The position numbers were made by a program, and so were the translations under genes. Positions 7,754-11,724 of a stretch of 11,724 nucleotides of DNA are shown here, in pieces (within the stretch, counting starts at the first letter, position 1; each line of letters opens with the position of its first letter). Source of the DNA: an uncultured Bacteroidota bacterium (GTDB taxonomy: Bacteria; Bacteroidota; Bacteroidia; Bacteroidales; UBA12481); contig CAILAQ010000639.1 in assembly GCA_903832165.1 (NCBI GenBank), positions 1-11,724 of the forward strand. The letters are read 5' to 3'. Under the pieces are notes generated by a model. The model saw only the letters and a program-made list of their open reading frames with translations, was not told where the DNA came from and ran no database searches.

Positions 7754-7776
7754 CCTCCGGTTTTATCCGGGGGAGG
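7754..7776 (+). promoter_or_regulatory. Small hairpin covering a GGAGG before the NuoEF-like gene
   Basis: CCTCC (7754-7758) is complementary to GGAGG (7772-7776). In a competing fold, CCGG (7757-7760) pairs with CCGG (7767-7770) around TTTTAT. GGAGG is the only strong Shine-Dalgarno-like sequence in this 74-bp gap, but its 15-nt spacing to the ATG at 7792 is long. The structure could modulate translation or be a remnant palindromic repeat. No run of T follows, so a terminator is unlikely. Confidence 0.35.
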
Positions 7777-7791
7777 GAATGATTATGAAGG

Positions 7792-10131
7792 ATGAAGGTT
7801 AAAGAAGAAATAGCTGCGATATTATTGGAAACCGGCACTGAAAGGGAAGCGGTTATACCCATTCTGCAGGAAATTCAGAAGAAGTATAATTACCTCCCGG
7901 AGGAATCGTTGCGCGAAGTTTGCAGCAAGACGGACATCACCCCCGATCAGATCATGGGGGTTGCCAGTTTCTATTCACAATTCAGGCTCAAGCCGGTAGG
8001 TAAACATATGATTCGCGTGTGCGTGGGCACTGCCTGCCATGTTAAGGGTGCGTCGCTCATTTTTGATGCCATTCACCGGGAGCTCAAGCTCACCGGAGAG
8101 GAAGAAACGGATGCCAGCGGATTGTTTACCCTCGAGAAAGTCAGCTGTCTGGGTTGTTGTACCCTTGCTCCGGTGGTTCAGATCGACGGAGTTACGTATG
8201 GTCATGTGGCGCCGGATAAGGCAGGGAAAATCCTGGCGGATTTTTTAGGGCAGAAGGGCAAGAAGTCAAAAGGAAAGTTCAGAACGGCAGATGGGGAAAA
8301 AATTGAAGGGGAGATCAGGATAGGGTTAGGATCGTGCTGCGTAGCCAGCGGAAGTGAGTCCATCCGGGAGGCTGTGGAGGAGACGGTGAGCAACAACGGC
8401 CTGAATGTAAATCTGAAATCGGTAGGCTGTGTGGGCATGTGCCACCAGGTGCCCCTGATGGAGATTGTCCCGGCACACGGGGAACCGGTATTGTACACTC
8501 ATGTGGATCCGAAGGACGTCAAGAGCCTGATCGAAAAGCATTTTAATCCTCCATCGCTTTTAAAAAAACTAAGTGTCAGGGCCTTAAACCTGATCGAGAA
8601 CATTCAGGATGATAGCAGCTGGGAAGGTGTTGAGCGATATACCTCGGATGTAAGGGAAAAACACATCACCTCATTTCTTGGCCGGCAGGTTCCCTTAGCA
8701 ACCGAATTCAGGGGGGTGATCAACCCTCTGGATATTGACGAGTACAGGAGCCGGCAGGGATTTACGGCACTTCAAAAATGTTTGACCGGAATGAAACCGG
8801 ATCAGGTTATTCAGGAGATAATCGAAAGCGGCGTTCGCGGTCGCGGAGGTGCCGGGTTTCCAACAGGGAAGAAATGGGAAATGGTAGCCAGTCAGAAAGC
8901 AGCAGTCAAATATGTGATTTGCAATGGTGACGAGGGAGATCCTGGTGCTTTTATGGACAGGATGCTGCTGGAATCTTATCCTTACCGGGTGATTGAAGGC
9001 ATGCTCATCTCAGCTTATGCCGTTGGTGCAACAAAAGGCTATTTCTATATCCGCGCTGAATATCCGCTTGCCGTGAAACGCATGCGGGCGGCTTTGCAAT
9101 TTTGCCGAGAAACAGGAATCATCGGACCAGATATTTTAGGAAGCGGATGGTCATTTGAGGTGATTCTTTATGAAGGGGCCGGAGCCTTTGTGTGCGGCGA
9201 AGAGACTGCACTTATTGCTTCCATTGAGGGCAAGCGGGGATTCCCGGCTCAGCGCCCGCCCTACCCGGCCGTTAAAGGATTATGGGATGCTCCTACCCTG
9301 GTCAACAATACCGAAACTCTTGCGTTGATTTCATGGATCATCCGCCAGGGAGCATCGGCATTTAATAGTCTGGGCACTCCCAAGAGCAAGGGGACCAAGG
9401 TTTTTGCACTGGCTGGAAAGATAAACCGGGGCGGCCTGATAGAAGTTCCGATGGGAATAACCATCCGTGAAATTGTTGAGGACATCGGCGGAGGCATCGC
9501 CAACGGGAAAAAATTCAAGGCGATACAAATCGGGGGACCATCGGGAGGCTGTCTGCCTGAATCACTGGCTGATACCCCGATCGACTATGAGTCCATGACA
9601 CAGCTCGGAGCTATGATGGGATCAGGTGGGCTGGTGGTTCTGGATGAAACCGACTGCATGGTTGATATGGCCAGATATTTCCTCTCGTTCACCCAAAAGG
9701 AATCATGCGGAAAATGTACTTTCTGCCGGATCGGAACCCGTCGGATGCTTGATATTCTTGATCGCCTGTGCACCGGAAAGGGTAAACCTGCCGACCTTGA
9801 TGAGCTGGAGAAGCTTGCCGGGTGGACTAAAAAAGGCAGTCTGTGCGGTCTCGGACAAACAGCACCGAATCCGATCCTTACCACGCTGCACTATTTCAGG
9901 GAAGAATATGAAGCTCATGTTGCAGGCCGCTGTCCGACCGGCAAATGCATGGACCTTATCACCTATACCATCAATGAAAAATGTATCGGCTGTACCTTGT
10001 GTGCCCAGAAATGCCCGACGGATGCCATTGAGTTCCGGCCACATGAGCAGCATGATATCATTCAGGAAAAATGTATTAAATGCGACACCTGCCGGTTGGT
10101 TTGCCCGACAGATGCAGTTATAAAGAGCTAA
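7792..10131 (+). CDS. nuoF: NuoE-NuoF fusion with extra [2Fe-2S] and C-terminal 2x[4Fe-4S] domains (NADH-oxidising subunit)
   Basis: The 779-residue multidomain flavoprotein predicts NADH oxidation or NAD+ reduction in the cytoplasm. Residues 1-155 are a NuoE/HydC thioredoxin-like [2Fe-2S] domain (C77-x4-C82, C119-x3-C123). Residues 175-250 are a second thioredoxin-like ferredoxin (C182/C183, C213-x3-C217), as at the N-terminus of HydB-type subunits. NuoF follows: the Gly-rich flavin/nucleotide segment GVRGRGGAGFPTG (347-359), NGDEGDPGAF (378-387), EGAGAFVCGEETAL ending at 474, an SLBB-like region, and the [4Fe-4S] ligands C639, C642, C645 and C685. The C-terminus has two ferredoxin motifs (C731/734/737/741 and C761/764/767/771). 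This set is that of [FeFe]-hydrogenase HydB plus HydC, i.e. of bifurcating Bfu-type enzymes, here in one chain. It lies 4 bp before the GltD-like gene, the probable partner. No hydrogenase is in the window. Bifurcation is inferred. Confidence 0.92.
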   Translation: MKVKEEIAAILLETGTEREAVIPILQEIQKKYNYLPEESLREVCSKTDITPDQIMGVASFYSQFRLKPVGKHMIRVCVGTACHVKGASLIFDAIHRELKLTGEEETDASGLFTLEKVSCLGCCTLAPVVQIDGVTYGHVAPDKAGKILADFLGQKGKKSKGKFRTADGEKIEGEIRIGLGSCCVASGSESIREAVEETVSNNGLNVNLKSVGCVGMCHQVPLMEIVPAHGEPVLYTHVDPKDVKSLIEKHFNPPSLLKKLSVRALNLIENIQDDSSWEGVERYTSDVREKHITSFLGRQVPLATEFRGVINPLDIDEYRSRQGFTALQKCLTGMKPDQVIQEIIESGVRGRGGAGFPTGKKWEMVASQKAAVKYVICNGDEGDPGAFMDRMLLESYPYRVIEGMLISAYAVGATKGYFYIRAEYPLAVKRMRAALQFCRETGIIGPDILGSGWSFEVILYEGAGAFVCGEETALIASIEGKRGFPAQRPPYPAVKGLWDAPTLVNNTETLALISWIIRQGASAFNSLGTPKSKGTKVFALAGKINRGGLIEVPMGITIREIVEDIGGGIANGKKFKAIQIGGPSGGCLPESLADTPIDYESMTQLGAMMGSGGLVVLDETDCMVDMARYFLSFTQKESCGKCTFCRIGTRRMLDILDRLCTGKGKPADLDELEKLAGWTKKGSLCGLGQTAPNPILTTLHYFREEYEAHVAGRCPTGKCMDLITYTINEKCIGCTLCAQKCPTDAIEFRPHEQHDIIQEKCIKCDTCRLVCPTDAVIKS

Positions 10132-10135
10132 TTAA

Positions 10136-11668
10136 ATGATGATTGAACTCAATATCGACGGAAAAAAACTGAGCGTGGAATCCGGAACCTCCGTGATGGA
10201 AGCTGCGCGGCAACTGGATATTCACATTCCTTCGATGTGCCATATTGGCGATCTTCCACATTTTGCGTCCTGCATGATCTGCATGGTAAAGGAGGTTAGC
10301 AGCGGCAAACTTTTCACCTCATGCACGGTAAAAGCCACCCCGGGGATGGAAATCATTACCATGGACGATGAGATTCGTGAAGCCCGTAAAACTGCTCTCG
10401 ACCTCCTCCTGAGCGACCATGTTGGTGATTGCGATGCTCCCTGCCAGATCAGCTGCCCGGCCCATATGGATATCCCAATGATGAACCATTTCCTGGCAGA
10501 GCGCAAGTTCGCTGAAGCCTATGATGTTGTCATTCAGGATATCGCGCTTCCATCAATTCTTGGCCGCATTTGTCCGGCTCCCTGCGAGGGCGCTTGTCGG
10601 AGGAATTCAGTGGATGAGGCAGTTTCGATCTGTTTTCTGAAGATGTACGCGGGGGACTATGTGGTCAGCGACGGGGTCCCCACCGAAGCATTCGCGGTAA
10701 GGAACGGGGTCCCCGCCGAAGCATTCGCGGTAAGGAACGGGGTCCCCGCCTCCGGCTTCGCCTTCGCGGGGATGACAACTCTTCGAGGGTCACGGGTTGC
10801 GGTCATCGGCTCGGGGCCCCACGGTCTGTCGGCGGCCTGGTATTTACAATCATTTGGATATCAATGCACAATATTTGACAGATATGCTCTGCCGGGTGGC
10901 GCCCTGCGCTATTCGGTGCCCAAGGCGCTGCTACCTGACGAAGTGCTGGATAAGGAGATTGAGCGAATCAGACAGTCAGGAGTCATTTTTCAGATGAATG
11001 CAGAAATTGATCCGGAGCGAATGAAGGAGCTGGAAAATGAATTTGATGCCGTGGTTTATCCTTTGGAGAAGCAACTCAAAATGGCAATAAAGGCATCGGC
11101 TTTTGGCAAGGAAGCCGCCTGGAAAACCAAACAAAAACTAATGGGCGAGCCAGTGGTTGGCGAACCAAAAATGTTCAACTCACGTTTTGGCAAGCTTAAG
11201 GAATCCGAAGCTGTTGAGTACCTCAAAGAATCGGTTGCGGGTGAAAGGATCGAACCTTCGCTCGGATTCACGCATGGATTGACTGAGGAGGAGGTGGTTG
11301 CTGAAGCAGCCAGATGCCTCCACTGCGAATGCCGCAAGGCGGATAATTGTTTGCTGAGAATTTTTTCAGATGAGTACAAGGCTGAACAGAAACGGTTTCA
11401 GGGACCTGAACGCAAACCTGTTACGAAGCAATTTCAGCATGAAACAGTCGTGTATGAACCGCAGAAATGCATTAAGTGCGGAATCTGTGTAAGGATCACC
11501 GAAAAACATCAGGAGGAATTCGGTCTCACTTTTATTGGCCGTGGTTTTGATGTGGTGATTGGCGCTCCTTTCAGCGAATCTATCCGCGAAGGACTTACGC
11601 ATACCGCTGAGGAGGCAGCCCATGCATGCCCGACCGGGGCGCTGGCAATGAAAGGGGGAAGGAAATGA
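10136..11668 (+). CDS. [2Fe-2S]/GltD-like FAD oxidoreductase with NuoG-like C-terminus, apparently internally deleted
   Basis: The 510 residues open with a NuoG/HydA-type [2Fe-2S] domain (C35-x10-C46-x2-C49-x13-C63). A GltD/dihydropyrimidine-dehydrogenase Fe-S helical domain follows (C99, C103, C107-P; C146, C150, C154). A repeat-derived insertion fills about 176-216. An FAD Rossmann start, VAVIGSGPHGLSAAWYL (221-237), then runs through GGALRYSVPKALLP. At EFDAVV (302-307) the chain jumps to YPLEKQLKMAIKASAFGKEAA, whose second half resembles the end of the second nucleotide domain; the expected LATG and NAD(P)H-binding core are missing, perhaps 150 or more residues. The tail has C-x-C before KADNC, then C445-x2-C448-x2-C451 and a distant C498-PTGAL, a NuoG-like cluster spacing. 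Start is the first of two adjacent ATGs. It is probably the electron-accepting partner of the NuoEF-like protein. The frame stays open, so it may be a working variant, a decaying gene or an assembly artefact. Confidence 0.8.
   Translation: MMIELNIDGKKLSVESGTSVMEAARQLDIHIPSMCHIGDLPHFASCMICMVKEVSSGKLFTSCTVKATPGMEIITMDDEIREARKTALDLLLSDHVGDCDAPCQISCPAHMDIPMMNHFLAERKFAEAYDVVIQDIALPSILGRICPAPCEGACRRNSVDEAVSICFLKMYAGDYVVSDGVPTEAFAVRNGVPAEAFAVRNGVPASGFAFAGMTTLRGSRVAVIGSGPHGLSAAWYLQSFGYQCTIFDRYALPGGALRYSVPKALLPDEVLDKEIERIRQSGVIFQMNAEIDPERMKELENEFDAVVYPLEKQLKMAIKASAFGKEAAWKTKQKLMGEPVVGEPKMFNSRFGKLKESEAVEYLKESVAGERIEPSLGFTHGLTEEEVVAEAARCLHCECRKADNCLLRIFSDEYKAEQKRFQGPERKPVTKQFQHETVVYEPQKCIKCGICVRITEKHQEEFGLTFIGRGFDVVIGAPFSESIREGLTHTAEEAAHACPTGALAMKGGRK
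10661..10782. repeat. In-frame expansion of the dRS3/REP-like repeat, opposite orientation, with 33-bp tandem units
   Basis: Two units at 10682-10714 and 10715-10747 differ at one base and each encode T/A-EAFAVRNGVP. A partial unit precedes them (ending GACGGGGTCCCC) and a third, diverged unit of 33 bp follows at 10748-10780. The last part, GTAAGGAACGGGGTCCCCGCC to CGCGGGGATGACAAC, is the reverse complement of the repeat in the third propeller gene with a longer loop. It encodes residues 176-216 of the GltD-like protein, between its Fe-S domain and its FAD domain. Units are multiples of three, so copy number can change without a frameshift. Confidence 0.85.
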
Positions 11669-11724
11669 GAGGGGTTACTATTTTGGTGATTTTGCTGAAT
11701 TTCTTGGTAAGGAACGGGGTCCCC
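11665..11724 (+). CDS. Partial CDS, start of a possible membrane or secreted protein running into a repeat
   Basis: An ATG at 11665 overlaps the upstream TGA (ATGA), the usual sign of translational coupling. The 20 codons visible before the window ends encode an Arg followed by a hydrophobic stretch (VTILVILLNFLV), like a signal peptide or anchor, and then RNGVP from the repeat. Nothing can be said of its function. It may also be a short reading frame destroyed by the repeat insertion. Confidence 0.45.
   Translation, partial: MRGVTILVILLNFLVRNGVP
11707..11724. repeat. Start of a further copy of the dRS3/REP-like repeat, cut by the window edge
   Basis: GTAAGGAACGGGGTCCCC is identical over 18 bp to the segments at 10697-10714 and 10730-10747, in the same orientation and the same reading frame as in the GltD-like gene. 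It lies about 40 bp after that gene's stop. Confidence 0.85.

Noticed and set aside
10136..11668. [FeFe]-hydrogenase HydA
   Set aside because: The N-terminal [2Fe-2S] domain fits, but there are no H-cluster motifs; the middle is clearly GltD-like.

Overview
The window is a densely packed, entirely plus-strand gene cluster of eight complete genes and the first 20 codons of a ninth. It most likely comes from an anaerobic or facultative member of the Bacteroidota (Bacteroidales-like). Supporting signs are weak or absent Shine-Dalgarno sequences before most starts, A-rich 5' leaders, a TTG start, a signal peptide ending in LSFGQ, and gene families I associate with that phylum. The assignment is inferred from style; there is no rRNA or other marker gene.

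Layout. (1) 64-2894: two PQQ-like beta-propeller proteins, one with a cleavable signal peptide and one with a membrane anchor, separated by a 118-bp inverted-repeat element. (2) 2894-5690: a tight run overlapping or nearly touching the second propeller gene: an anchored NHL/SMP-30-type propeller, a Cys-rich polyferredoxin with an exported-type N-terminus, and a NapH/NosR-like polytopic Fe-S membrane protein. (3) 5691-5790: a purine-rich tandem repeat. (4) 5804-7717: a third propeller behind three transmembrane helices, whose linker is built from inserted repeats. (5) 7792-11668: two soluble redox subunits. One fuses NuoE and NuoF and also carries a second thioredoxin-like ferredoxin domain and a C-terminal 2x[4Fe-4S] ferredoxin. 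The other joins a [2Fe-2S] domain, a GltD-like Fe-S/FAD region and an NuoG-like C-terminus, and it seems to have lost its pyridine-nucleotide domain. (6) 11665 onward: the start of a membrane or secreted protein that reads straight into another copy of the repeat.

How the genes may work together (inference). The cytoplasmic NuoEF/GltD-like pair resembles NADH-linked, ferredoxin-linked bifurcating modules. The NapH/NosR-like protein and the polyferredoxin could carry electrons in or across the membrane. The four propellers would lie on the periplasmic side as binding or scaffold parts. I see no catalytic terminal subunit (hydrogenase, molybdopterin enzyme, heme protein), so substrate and direction of electron flow are unknown.

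The second theme is invasion of coding sequence by repeats. A dRS3/REP-like palindromic repeat occurs twice in the linker of the third propeller, is expanded in the opposite orientation inside the GltD-like gene, and occurs again at the right edge of the window. A separate AGAAGAC-type repeat fills the 5691-5790 gap and also lies in frame in the same propeller linker. All insertions keep the reading frame, and those in the two complete genes fall between domains.
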